A stretch of DNA of 64,000 bases from Gorsachius magnificus (Eukaryota > Chordata > Aves > Pelecaniformes > Ardeidae): positions 152,302,258-152,366,257 of the forward strand of contig CM067081.1 of NCBI GenBank assembly GCA_034008185.1, given 5' to 3'. Under the pieces are notes generated by a model that searched no databases, was not told the origin of the DNA, and saw only the letters and a program-made list of their open reading frames with translations. The translations under genes and the position numbers were made by a program. Shown one piece after another: positions 36,001 through 48,082 of this stretch. Each line of letters begins with the position of its first letter. Position 1 is the first letter of the stretch.

Positions 36001-36774
36001 TATTTTTAACAGATCATTAGGAAAACGGAGATATTATGCTTTTAAAAATGAAAGAGAATGACTGCTATTGAAACAGAATTCATTATGCCCTGGTTTCATC
36101 TGAAATAAATTATGTTATTAACAGATTCATGGGCTGGCTGCATTCATCAGTCAAATGAATTGACAACATCAGCTCCTCCTGTAATATATAGGTGTTTTTG
36201 AAAATGTGAATGGCCAATGTGAGAAAAACCCACATGGTTATTTAGAGATCTGAAACAAATTTTATTAGTAACTGTATAAAGAACAATGCAATGGAGCCAG
36301 CTAATATAGGAAACTCTTATTTCTGTTTCCATGCTGATTTGATTTTTTTTCACACAGAAATGTGTTAATAACTGTATAGATCATCTAAATTAGCTTAATT
36401 GAAACATAATTGGTTCCAAAATGATAACAAAAGCAAAGCAAAAGCACTCCCCTCACACTTCCCACTTTATTTAATGTAATCATATTCTGTATACTAATTA
36501 GCCTGATTAAATTATTAGTCTTACTTTTGAGCTAAGTGTGTTCACTTGCAGAGGTGGTTTTAAAGCAGAGGCTTAAGCACACACAGGCCCTGATTTTGTA
36601 TTCTATTTTATAACAATAACCGTAACTGAAATTTCAGTTTTTATTCATATAGCCAAACACAACTAAAATTCAGTCCCTGTATTGTCACCAAATCTGTCTC
36701 TCAAAATCTAAGTATACATGGAATAATTAAAATAAAACCAAAATCTAACACAAATCAGGGGTTTCCAAAGGAAC
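33061..36774. other. Intergenic stretch, no gene seen
   Basis: The first 400 bp are less AT-rich and hold short open frames without recognisable motifs. A degenerate TTA/ATT trinucleotide tract lies at 33684-33770. The remainder is AT-rich with no coding signal. Confidence 0.6.
33684..33770. repeat. Degenerate (ATT)n/(ACT)n tract
   Basis: This is an imperfect trinucleotide tract with runs of TTA, TAC and ATT/AAT units. Decay of a former microsatellite is the simplest reading. Confidence 0.8.
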
Positions 36775-36946
36775 ATAAACTAGCTGCTCTGAAGTACAAA
36801 CCTATCTCTGATTAACAATGTTTTAGTTATTGCTGAGCAGTCCTAAAACAGCCTCAAGGCCTTTTCTGCTCCTCACACTGCCCCACCAGCGAATAGGCAC
36901 AAGAACTGAGTGGTCCTTAGCTATCTACCAGGGTTAAACCACAACA
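36775..36946 (-). mobile_element. Internally deleted, older LTR of the same ERV family as 18613-19209
   Basis: Read on the minus strand from 36946, it starts TGTTGTGGTTTAACCC and continues GCTAAGGACCACTCAG. That is a diverged copy of the first 40 or so bases of the LTR at 18613. It then jumps to sequence matching the last part of that LTR family: CTTGTGCC, later GAGCAGAAAAGGCCTTGAG, then CTGCTCAGCAATAACTAAAACAT. The roughly 400 bp between these parts are missing. The far end fades out near 36775, and I see no clear target duplication. It is a non-coding regulatory relic. Confidence 0.72.
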
Positions 36947-39173
36947 GAGAACATTGATTTAACTGCATTGAAATACAGGGGATGTTCTAGGGGTTTTGAA
37001 GCTGAAGCCAAAATCTAAGAGCAGTAAAGGGGATAAGTGGCTCATTACAGTCAATTTGATACAGTGTCAGAGAGAAGTAATGGAACGGTCTCATAACAAA
37101 TTTAAGCGAAAGTAGTATAATTAAGGTCGATCGATATGAATTTATGAACAACTGATCTCATGTGACACAATTAACTTTTTATCTTTTATGATGACTTATT
37201 TCATAGAAATAACTGTGTCTGTGTCCTATACCTGGGCTTCTGCAGGGTTGTTTGACCTGGTTAGATCAAAGAACATGAATAATACAAAATCAGTATAGCA
37301 CTTATCAAGTGATTGCCCAAGTCAGAGATACCAAACTGTAATTGTAAATGGATAATTTTCTTTCATAGGCAGGTCCAGTGAGTCCTTGGAATGATAAATT
37401 TTGAAGGAAATATGAAAATATTGTTGCTTTATTCTTTGCCAATTAAAAATTCCAGGCAGTCCTTTAAAAATAAAGCAGGCAAGTCTCCAATACAAAGGAA
37501 TTTCAGCCACTTCATAATCTAAGTCCATTCAAACAACACAGTCATACGTAAAGCCACTTGTGCTGATATTAAGACAACAGGTTACATTTACAGAAGAAGT
37601 ATTAAAGGTGAAAATGCTGTCTAGATGCCCAGCACCCCTTTGACAGAGGAACATGGATGACCTGTTCAATCCAAAACGTTTTGGTTTTCTTCCCAGTTTG
37701 GCTATGATGAGTACCGACAGTGATGAGATACTTCGGAGTGCTACCTGTGAACATGGACCTTTCTAGTGTGGATTATGAGTACTATGTGAACAGAATGGAG
37801 ATTTTTGCTCTAATAATGATTTCTAAAAACAGACTTCTTGGCTCTGTCCCATTATTTATCTGGCAGTAGGAGAAAGCATTTTGGGATCTCAGATTCTTAT
37901 TTCAGCTTAAATAGAAATAAAATACATGTGGGTGGGTGTGAAAGAACCCATAATGTGTAAGCTGCTTGCTAGGAATACACTGATTTGTGAGGAAGGAAAT
38001 ACTTTAGTAGCTGTGATTTATTTCCCATTTTAGATATTTATATGTCTGGTGCAGAAGTTAACTGGATGTACTCATTAAACACCTTTGTTTCGAAAGGGCA
38101 GCAGCCTGTGGCTGTGTACCTAGTATTTATGGATCTAGCGACTGCACACACAAATCTTGTATCTCTGCTGAATCTAGATTTAATCTGTTTAACATTTTTC
38201 TACCTTGCTTGCTCACTCAGAGTCAATCCATGCTAGGGACCCTATGCAGAATATATTGAAGCCCTCTGGATTTGTGGTTGCAGGAACTTGTTCACCTGGG
38301 GCAAAATGTAGGGTGTGGACTATGGGGCAACATCCGTGATAACGTAGTGGGAGTTCTGGACATTTCAAGGTGCCTGAGACTCCTAAAATGATTAGGTGTC
38401 TGTCCAACTCTGACATTTGTGGGTGCCTGCATTTCTTTTTATGTCCCTCCTGATATGGCAGATTCCTTGGCCAGAGTTGTTGTGATGGGAATCTTAGTAT
38501 CTACCATATGAACTGATCCCCAAGCCTGACTTCATGATCACTTGAAAATAAATAGATACATCCACTCATTCTCAGGTACATGTCTAAGATGAGGCACTTG
38601 AGTCATTGTTTAGACGTTCCTGTCTCTCTTGGCTGACTGCAAAGGGCACCAGTAAAAATGAAGACATAAGCCTTGCAGATGGCTGAAGTTAGAAGATGAA
38701 ACCTACACTGGGTGGCAATTTCCTAGCAAAGCACAGCCAGCATCCAGATACACTGGAGAGCCACGCTTAAAACCCCCGAAGGCCCAGGTTGCCTGATATG
38801 TTAAAATATTGGGCTTCTTACAGGGTATGATTGTAGCTGCTTAGAAAACAGTAACAGAAGGAAAAGAATAACTAAGGCATCTATGACAGTTTAAGAGGAG
38901 GATCTGCTACAGTGAAAAAGCTCATGGCATGCTCAGTTTTAAACAGATGAATAATTAGATTCCTCTTCAGCAATGTACTGGAGCACATACTTACTAGTAA
39001 CATCAGCATTGGCCAACGCACTTTAAGACAATTTGCATGAAGTTGGGTAAGCAGCTTAAGTACTTTGCTAAATCATGGCCACAGGGCAAGACGCAATTCC
39101 CACTTTACATACTGTGCTGCTAATAGCTTTTCTGGTCTCTGTAATGGAGTTCTAAGGGCACAAAAGACAATTA

Positions 39174-39191
39174 AATAATAATAATAATAAA
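39174..39191. repeat. (ATA)n microsatellite
   Basis: A short AATAATAATAATAATAA run is followed by an A tract. Confidence 0.8.
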
Positions 39192-42100
39192 AAAAACCAC
39201 AACCAAAGCACTTAGTGCTGAAGTATTGTATCTTCCCATGATGGAATTCCTGTAAAAGGGGGGCTAATCAGTTTATCTACTTCCAGAAAAAACAATTCTT
39301 TTCAGAACAAAACCAAAATTCAACCCCATAAAAAACCCAGATGACAATTTTGTCTGGTCACCATGTAGAAGTACATGCGTAGCTTACAATTGGACAAAGT
39401 AAGGCACTGTCACACCCACTTTTAAAATGGTGGTATAGTTATGGAAGAGATGTTATTAAAAAAGCAAGTAAAGCACAAGGAGCTAGTTAAATAGATGAGA
39501 CTCTTTTGTCTCTTGTCCCATTACCACTAAGTTAACCATTCATCCTAAGGTGAAGAAGATATATTGACCGTGCTGAAGCCCATGGGCAGATTGCCATTGA
39601 TTGCAACAGTACCACAGCATAAAGTTGTACCTCATAAATATTTCTGAGCAAATAACTGACAAGAGGATTAATGACAAACTCTGCCAGAGACTGAGTAGAT
39701 TTCTTGCTTTCCTACTTATTCCACTCAAATGCTAGTTTCTGTAATGTGTTATTTGTTAGAAAAGAAGGATGATAACTTTTAACTGAAAAGGTATATTACT
39801 ATGTTGATTTTATCGTAAAGCTGTTGGTTTTGACTCTTTTAATATTACCATCAGTATTAATATTGAAGGGGTACCACAAACATAAATTTGTAAGTAAAAG
39901 GTGTGCCTGAGCTAAACTGAGTTTTCTTTCAGTGTAATGAAATACAGTGAACACTATTAAAACCAGGCAATGACAACACAAATAAAAAAACCTCACTGCT
40001 CTATCCACAATGCACCCCAACAAGCGTGTGTAAAATCATTTAAAACAAGTCTGACGATGTTTACTGAAGTGGAAAAGTGGGTGTGTTCTTCCTGGTTCTT
40101 GCCTTAAATATCCAGTTTCAACTTTGGCCTCATGCCACTACCATGGAAAGGAAAATACACATGGTAAGCTAGTGAAAGGTTAAATAACCACCAAAGAAAA
40201 ATCCAGATTCAGGCAATTATTTTTTAAGGCTTTTTATTATGGCTTATTTTCATGTTTGTCATCCAGAAAAATAAATCTCTGGAATAACCAAACTGTCGTT
40301 TTCCTGCTGTAACCAGCCCAGATGGGAGAGGATGTGCGTTTGTTCTTTATTTCACTTTGATCCAACTTGCTCTTCCCTCGAGAGGCCAGCCTAAAGCAGT
40401 CAAGTAACAGGAATGGCTTGTTAGCCCTTTTGTGATTGTGTCTCTCATCTGTCACTGCTGCTAATATCTTAGGACAGTGTCCTGTAAAAGTACTAGCCTA
40501 TGTATGGACAGTTACATCATCGGTGAGGAATATAAAATTGGGGTTCCCAGAAGCTGGTTCTATTATTCCATCATGTATTTACTACCTAATGTATGCTTTT
40601 CAGTAAAGCTTTTTTTTGACAGTGCTATCAATAATCTTCATGGTAAAGTCATCTTTATAGTTGTGCAGGCATCACAGAGCGTGAAACAGGTTTTTGAGGT
40701 GTTTGGGAACTCCCCGGAGGAGCTGTTCTTTCTATAGTCACTTTATGTCACATCTTTAAACTGTTCCAACCAGAGGCTCCAGCACTCTGTGTCTCACTGT
40801 AAAGCTGACTCATCCCCTTTTACAGTAAAAACCTTTCCAGCCTTAAAGAGTCTTGTTTGGGTACAGAAAAACTATACGGTACTCAGTCCCATACCTCAAA
40901 CCAATGTTTGTTTTGGGAAGTTTATCTGGAGGTGAGAAGTTCTTTTGAGGCAGTTTCTAAAAGCTGTTCAGGGGCTGCAGTGCTAGAAATAGTCTGTACG
41001 AAGCTAGATTAATGGGCTGAGGGCACAGCTGAGACATTGGAAGTCACAACGTACCAAAAATCTCATCGTCAGGGCTTTTGGTTGTGCATAGAGTAATATG
41101 TCCATATGGGTAATCTGCCTTTCAAGTCTTAACCTTCAATTCTAGTTTATATTTGAAATGTCAGATGAATTTTACTGGTGTGCTGGAAACATTTAATCTT
41201 ACTCTTTTATCACTGACAACACATTACTGGTGATTTATGGCTTAGTTAGCTTCCAAGAATTGCTTTATGTTGTTGAAGATGATTGGCCATATTCAGCCTA
41301 AATTCCACCTTAGCCTCTAAGTCTAGTGTTTCTGACAGGCTGGATCTTGAAAGCTCCTAATTCAATGCTTTTCACTTTGTGGATTGCTTTGTCCACCTAT
41401 GTAGGTTCAATTTAGGTCTTCAAAATATTCTCCTTTCTTCTTTCAAACCAGAAAGAGAGAGAGAAATTTCTAGGAAATTATGGCCCATTCAGGGCTGGTA
41501 AGTAATGTAGAGTTGGTTTGGAAGTAGCTACTCAAGGGAGTTGGTGTGCACGAAGGGGACAGAAGCAGAATCAGCTATACCAGGTGGCTTTTACTGTGAT
41601 GTGGCTCACAGAGATATTGTCCATTCCTGGGAACAGAAGCAGAGCTTCACGGTAGCACCAAGATGCCTGAAAATGAAAAGATTTTATTTATGTTATAAAG
41701 CATGATATAGACAGGATTCCAGTTTCCCAGATCATTTGCAGAGCCCCATGTAAAGCAAATTCTGTTGCAAACAAAACTTCTTAGCAGTACAGAAAATCAC
41801 ATAGGCAGCCCCTTACTCCTAATTTTCTAAGGTTTTTCAGATGAGCTTGTGTTAGTAATGGTGGGAGGCTTTTTGTTTGTTGGGTTTTTTAAAAAGAAAA
41901 TTTTGGTTTGCATAGCTAAGTCTGGAAAAAACACAAGGAGGCAGGCTGCTAGATGTCAGATGAGGAGAAGCAGAAAGTGGCTGAGTCATCTACCAGAGTT
42001 AGCCTTGAATAACCTCAAAAATGCTTCTAGTTTTCTAAGAAAAGGACCATGATGTGATTGCTCAGTAAAAGGAAAGTATTTTAAATCCCAAACAAATATT

Positions 42101-42389
42101 TTGTAACTTCTATGAAAAAATGGTATCTACATTAAAAAATGTCCTTGTTCACTTACGATCCAATTGTAAAAACAGATATATGCTGCCAAAACTTCACTCA
42201 AGGGAAAAAAGTCACCAGCTTCATTACAAGAGCTCTTCCACTGCTCTTGTCTGTCCTTAATTTCTTAGTAGGAAATAAAAACCCCAGAAAATATATGAAC
42301 TGGTACATCATATCCCAGTGTGGTGTAGGGGCAGCAAGTTGTGCTACTGTGTGGGAGACCCATGTTCAGAAATGACACTCAGAACCTTG

Positions 42390-42414
42390 CTTGAAGGACA
42401 TAGTGTCCTTCAAG
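42390..42414. repeat. Perfect 11-bp hairpin with 3-bp loop
   Basis: CTTGAAGGACA (42390-42400) and its exact reverse complement (42404-42414) flank TAG. No T run follows and no coding context is present, so its role is unknown. Confidence 0.9.
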
Positions 42415-45400
42415 TCTAAATCATGGCACCATAGAATTAGACCTTCTCTGTGTGTGAACTTGACCATCCTTCCACCTTCTTCTTTAATTGCCAAGGGAAA
42501 GCAGGTGGAACTGAAGCTACGTAACTTCTTCGGGCTTCCTTCTTTCCCAGCCAGCTGGGGTATGCTGAAGAAGGGCAACAAATTACGTTCCTCTTACATC
42601 ATGGGAAATAGTCTAGGTGAGCTTGTGCTAGAAGGAACACTTCTGGATAGTCTCTGGTGGACTATGGAGGATGATAGAAAAGAGAGGATTTTGACTCAAG
42701 CACATACCAGATCACAGTAAATACACTTTAGCAGGTACTTGGAAAGAAATAAGGATTTTATGGCGAATGTTTCTTGCTTCTGCTTCTTTTTAGTGGCCAG
42801 ATGACAGAACTTCCTTTTCTGTTAACTACATTCAGTATAAGTGCCTAATTGAAGACCTGGCACTGTAAAAAATCTGAGAAATTGAGAAGAAAGCACATTT
42901 CTTCCTTTTATATCTAGTAAGGAAAAAAAAAAAAAAATGTAAAAAATGTGGGAGAACGTAAGACAAGTTTTAAATAAATGTAGATTCTGATTTCCAAATC
43001 TATGAAGGGAAAAGAATTTGATTCAACAGGTACCTCACTATGTGCAACTTTATTGTACCAGCATGGTTTAAACCAAAATGAATTGATTCAGAACTGAAGG
43101 CTTCCAAAGTTAAATATCACTTTTATGGGGATTTTAATTTGTCCAGGAAGCAGAAGTAATGACTGGTTAGAACCTGGGAGCCATGTCCATTGCCAAAGCA
43201 CTGTGGATAGGACTTGCATGTAAAAAATATTTTTCATAGTCACTTTTCCATCAGCACTGAACTCCTTCCACTTTGAATTCCCCTGTTTGATGCTGGTCAA
43301 ACAAAGTGTAATTCAGAAGTCAACACGTACAGTACAAAGGGATCTAATTAATGAAGGCAAAAGGAACTACCAGGACTATATGTACTTAAATAAGTAACTT
43401 CTAGTGTATACTTAACGCTGAGATGTGTACCAAAGGATTTTTAATACCAGCTTCTGGCCAAGTATGAGTAATTTCAACCACAGTATATCAGCGGCCCACT
43501 CTCTTCACTGTGAATTACAGGGTGTAATATCACATGCTATTCCCTCTTGCTGTCTGCTTGCAATTACCTTTAATTGTTTGGGATCGCTGAAGTAATACAT
43601 TTAATGTGAATCATGGTTGTTCATTTGTTATACTGCAGTGGGATAAACTATCCCAAATGAAGACCTCTTTTTTCCTGGACAGGCAGGGGAAGCACAGACT
43701 TAAAATCCGCTGAGGTTGGAGGGGTGCTGTCCATTGATTCCAGCCTGTGCTGAATTAAAAAACCTCTGCAAGTTATGCACCCAGTTTGGGAGCTTTTGCA
43801 AATCTCACTGGGCATCTGCCTGCATCTTTAAATGTCAGATACTGTTGTAAATGTGGTCGTCAGTGAACTGCCTGAGATAACACAGGAAAAACATAAGGTA
43901 CCAAATCTCAGTTCCCTTGTATTGCAGGCTAGTGCTTTAAGAACCTCTTCTCTTCTGATACATGCAGATTTGCAGTACATATGTACTGACATAGCCAGGG
44001 ATTTAAGATATTTTTTTTAAATCTTGATTTAAGCAGTCCTCCCTGTTGTTGGACATGAGGCACGTCAGATTTTTTTGTTGATCAAAGCAACGCAGTATCA
44101 TGTAATTTTTCAGAGACAGAAGGTTTGCATTGCCTTGGTAACAGGTAGCTCTCAATTGCTTTCAGCCAATTAAATGACTTCTTAATTTTCAGTTGGTTTC
44201 CATTGCTGGGTTGCTGCTGATAGTATGATTTAAAATCTGCTTCATGACTACACAGCTGAATGTGAAAGTAGTTGATATCACTTAAAATATGTCTGCAAAA
44301 GGACACCCTATGTATGACTGATTAAATAATTTGAGACGATACTCCCTTTGGTTGTAATCAGCAGAATATGAAATCTGTTGCTGGGTGGTGAGAAGCAGAG
44401 AGATGCTGCTGAATATTCTGCAGAAATGCTCTATGTGCTATGTCTGGAATGCAAGTTTGTCTGCGAATATATTAGGACGGATCTTGCTCGTGTTTTCTTT
44501 TTGAATTTCAACAGTAAAACAAAATGCTATACCTGCTAGATCTGCATAACTCTGTGAGAAATCAGATATAGCCAGTAGCTAACATGCAACAAAACAGTGA
44601 ATGGGAGGCTGGCTGGCTTGCCCCCAGTGGGCTTTGCACTGTTCAGATAATCCTGATCATCCAGGAAACAAATGTACCCAGAATCCTTCAGCAATAGATA
44701 AGGGAAAAACAAGATGCATGCTCAGCTTTGGAGGTTAATGAACAGATACAGTGGCTGTTCTGCTGGGAAGAGGAGATGTTGGCTCCATGTACAGGTGCGG
44801 GGCTGTGGAAGTTGAGGTTATAAACCAACTTCTGTAAACCATCCTTGGGTAGCTAATTTAGTTAAATGAGTTTCCCTACTGTCATACTCCTGTCAATCCC
44901 ATCAAGCCCCTTCCTACCTGAAATGATCCACTGTGAGGAAATGTGTGCAGCCCCTCATGGTAAGACGTTGTGGACATCCAGGCAGGGTAGGAAAACAGCA
45001 AGCATACAAACGGTGCATGGGAATGCAAAACCACACCGTCTGTTCTGGGAGGGCAGTTGCCCCAAAACCGGTAGCGCTGAGAAGAAAGCAACAACGATGA
45101 AGTTTGCCTAAAATGACCATTTTCAGGATTAAACACTGACCAGGGGACTCCTGAGACATGTTTGAGGAAAGAAAACAGGTTGAATTGTAACAGAAACGTG
45201 AAAATTTGTAACACGGGGAACAGACCTTGGTGTGAGAAGTGGTACCAAATGACCAGTCAAATGGAAACCAGGTTTGGCACTGACAGAAGTTGCCCCAGCA
45301 GCACTGTGACTTCTGTCTGTGCCTGATGGAGCATCCTCTCTGTTGGAGGCTGCAAGTAGCCTGCACCCAACTACTGGACAGATAGTATGGGGTGCAGGAG

Positions 45401-47694
45401 GTAGAGACCCACACTTGGAGTGTGGGAGAAAATAGAAATTGGTCTAAGATGCATACAAGATGAATTCCAGGGAAAACACCACTAGCACCATTGAGTTAAC
45501 AAAATTCCACAAGAATAAGGGAAAAAACCAAGGAGGAAACCATGGCATTCTGTACAACAATGATGGAAAATCACAATCTTATTTCATATTTACAACAAAC
45601 ATAAATGGCTAATACATTGAAGTCCAGTCCTAAACTTGGAACACAGATCCCTCTCCCTTGCCCACAAAAATACTTGAATGATTCATTAGTGATAAAAGAT
45701 TAAAAAACCACCAGAGTTCAAGCTTTAAATGAATAATTTCTTTTTGAATAAAATTATAGACCCCACACTATAATCGTTGTACAATGTGGTTTGCTTTATA
45801 AGTAACTTTAAAAGTTACACATATTCAAAATATTTTCTTGGCATTCAAAGAAATTTCTCAGGTTTTTTAAAAACTAATTCCAGTTCCTCTCTAATAAAGC
45901 AACTAGGGAAAACTTAAATTGTATTAGATCTATCTCAGGTTAAATTATCACAGTTCCTTGCTAAGTTAATTATTTATGTACTGTAATTTGTAAATTAATT
46001 AAATTAGAAGGCAGTATATGAGAAAATTTCTTACTTTTTTTTCTGAAGTGTGATTTTGGATATACTGTAACTGCTTTATTATGTAAAGAAAAATAAAATA
46101 TGCTTTTTTTTTTTTTCTTTAAAAAATGTTTTTTGAGCTGAATTATTTGAAATGGTCATAAACCATGAAGGATTATTTGTAGTAAGGCTTCTACCTCTAT
46201 TCTCATGAGATCTTATTTCCTAGCACAGAGATACACCTTACATCACTGATATGCCTTAAACATTGGCCTTAGGAAGCTCTATTGCTCGTTATGATTTAAA
46301 ATTAATTGCCTTAGAACCAGGGGCCAGACGTCGAGAGATATTTAGGTATTAGAGTTGGATTCACATCCAGTGGCTTTCACAAAAGTACTTAATTATTTTA
46401 CTTTCTTAACTTTTCTGTATATTCTTTGAAAACCCAAATGGTTACTTCTCAGCAGCTTTAAAGATGTAGATATTAATAAGAATATTAGAAAGTTTAAATA
46501 CTTTTTCTGCAGTGTATGTGCAATGATTCAACTTCCTCAATTTTGTATGCTATAGACTTTTAAAACCCAATAAATAAAAGAAGGAATACTTTGGATAACA
46601 AGTGCCCTAGAACAGGAAGGAATAATTTATTACCTAAATTATCTTAAAATAGAGAAATCCATAAATGACATTCACATTTTTGTTTTTTAATGTATACACT
46701 TTTTCTTACACCTCAGAAATACGTAGATGCTGCTGTCCCAATTTGGCAAAGCACTTAAGCACATGTTTAACCTTCAGGAGGCTCTTTGAGATCTAAGTGC
46801 ATGCATTAATAACTGGATTAGAGGATAATGCCTTCAGAAGTAAACTTATAGCATAATCAGCTGAATCAGGAATTAAAGACAGACCAACATTTAATGATTA
46901 GATAGCAGCTCTACTCTCCTATATCTTTCCCAAAGACTGCCCCTGTAAAGGTGGTCAGGACAAAATCACCTTATCAGCATCTCTGTGTTCGACCACTTAA
47001 ACGATTCCAGAGGGCTTTGAGCACATCTGCATCAAACTTGGGATAACACATCCTTGACCTTGTCATTTATCCCTTATGACATACCTGGCAAAGTACTTCT
47101 AGCTTGTGTCTTCCCTTCAACTTGTCTGCAGTACTCAGAGAAATGACCCAGCCTAGGACACTGTCTGAGGTATGCTGTATATTTAGATTGATAAGAAAGG
47201 CTCAAGGAGAAGGCAAGATAAGTCTAGGGGACATTGGTGTTCCCTAGAGGCTGTTTTATCCCCAAATCTGGCAGGCCACAGGCACTACCTACTTCTTTGG
47301 AGTGTATAACAGAGGAAGAGTCTCCTTACTCCTCAAGGAGACTGCCAGACCTGGGCTTGCTGGCAATGACTGCCATCATCTTCCTGCTGAGCAACATCTT
47401 TCTTAGAGGACCTATACTGAGGTCAGCCCTGGAGTAAATACTGTTCAAAAGGGCTAAATACCAGGTAGAAATGAGTTCCATCATGGGCTTTTGTGTCCAT
47501 GTTTCAAGGTGGGGAAAGGACTGACCTTGCAAGGACTTTCCCCAGGGCACAGAAAGAGGGGACGAGGCAAATGCCACACAGATTGCCCATAGCATCTGGC
47601 CAGCTGCATGGGAACAAGGTGCCATGTGGGAGAGAAGGACAAAGCTGATGGATCCCAAGGGAGCTTGAGCTCTCGAGTGAGGCATCGGGCTGGA

Positions 47695-48082
47695 TCATTT
47701 CTCAGCCTGGTGAAGAGAACACTGCAGGAAGACCTTATTGTGGCCTTTCAGTACGTAAAGGGAGCCTATAGGAAAGATGGGGAAAATCTTTTTAGCAAGG
47801 CCTTCTGTGACAGGACAAGGGGTAATGGTTTTAAACTAAACCAGGGTAGGTTTAGACTGGATATAAGGAAGAAATTCTTTACAATGAGGGTAGTGAAACA
47901 TTGGAACGGGTTGCCCAGAGAGGTAGTGGAGGCCCCATCCCTGGAAACATTCAAGACCAGGTTGGACGGGGCTCTGAGCAACCTGATCTAGTTAGCAGTG
48001 TCCCTGCTGACTGCAGGGGGCTTGGACTAGATGACCTCTAGGGGTCCATTCCAATCCAAAACGTTCTATGATTGATTCTATG
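47695..48082 (+). mobile_element. CR1 LINE 3' end with ORF2 C-terminus and 3' UTR, sense
   Basis: CR1 is the main non-LTR retrotransposon of birds, and its ORF2 encodes endonuclease and reverse transcriptase. Here an open frame ending at 47991 keeps the ORF2 C-terminal signature: [35 protein letters not shown], and a final LSNLI before the stop. The 3' UTR follows (CTGCAGGGGGCTTGGACTAGATGACCTC), with a terminal ATTCTATG-type repeat near 48067-48082. Upstream of about 47695 the CR1 match fades, so the copy is 5'-truncated. It lacks the catalytic domains and cannot move. The open frame starts earlier, at 47608, but that part is host sequence. Confidence 0.93.

Larger units (their letters stand above)
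36947..47690. other. Long intergenic stretch, no gene seen
   Basis: No open frame here shows a known protein motif. Features are an (ATA)n tract near 39174-39191, a (GA)n tract near 41451-41463, a perfect 11-bp hairpin at 42390-42414, an A-rich tract at 42917-42937 and a T tract near 46105-46117. A less AT-rich block at 44866-45414 has overlapping open frames on both strands (longest 166 codons, minus, Cys-rich) that I do not recognise. Candidate conserved elements near 37080-37200 and 43540-43660 are described under findings. Confidence 0.55.

Noticed and set aside
47608..47694. N-terminal part of the 127-codon frame as a real gene start
   Set aside because: The frame is the CR1 ORF2 tail fused by chance to upstream host sequence.
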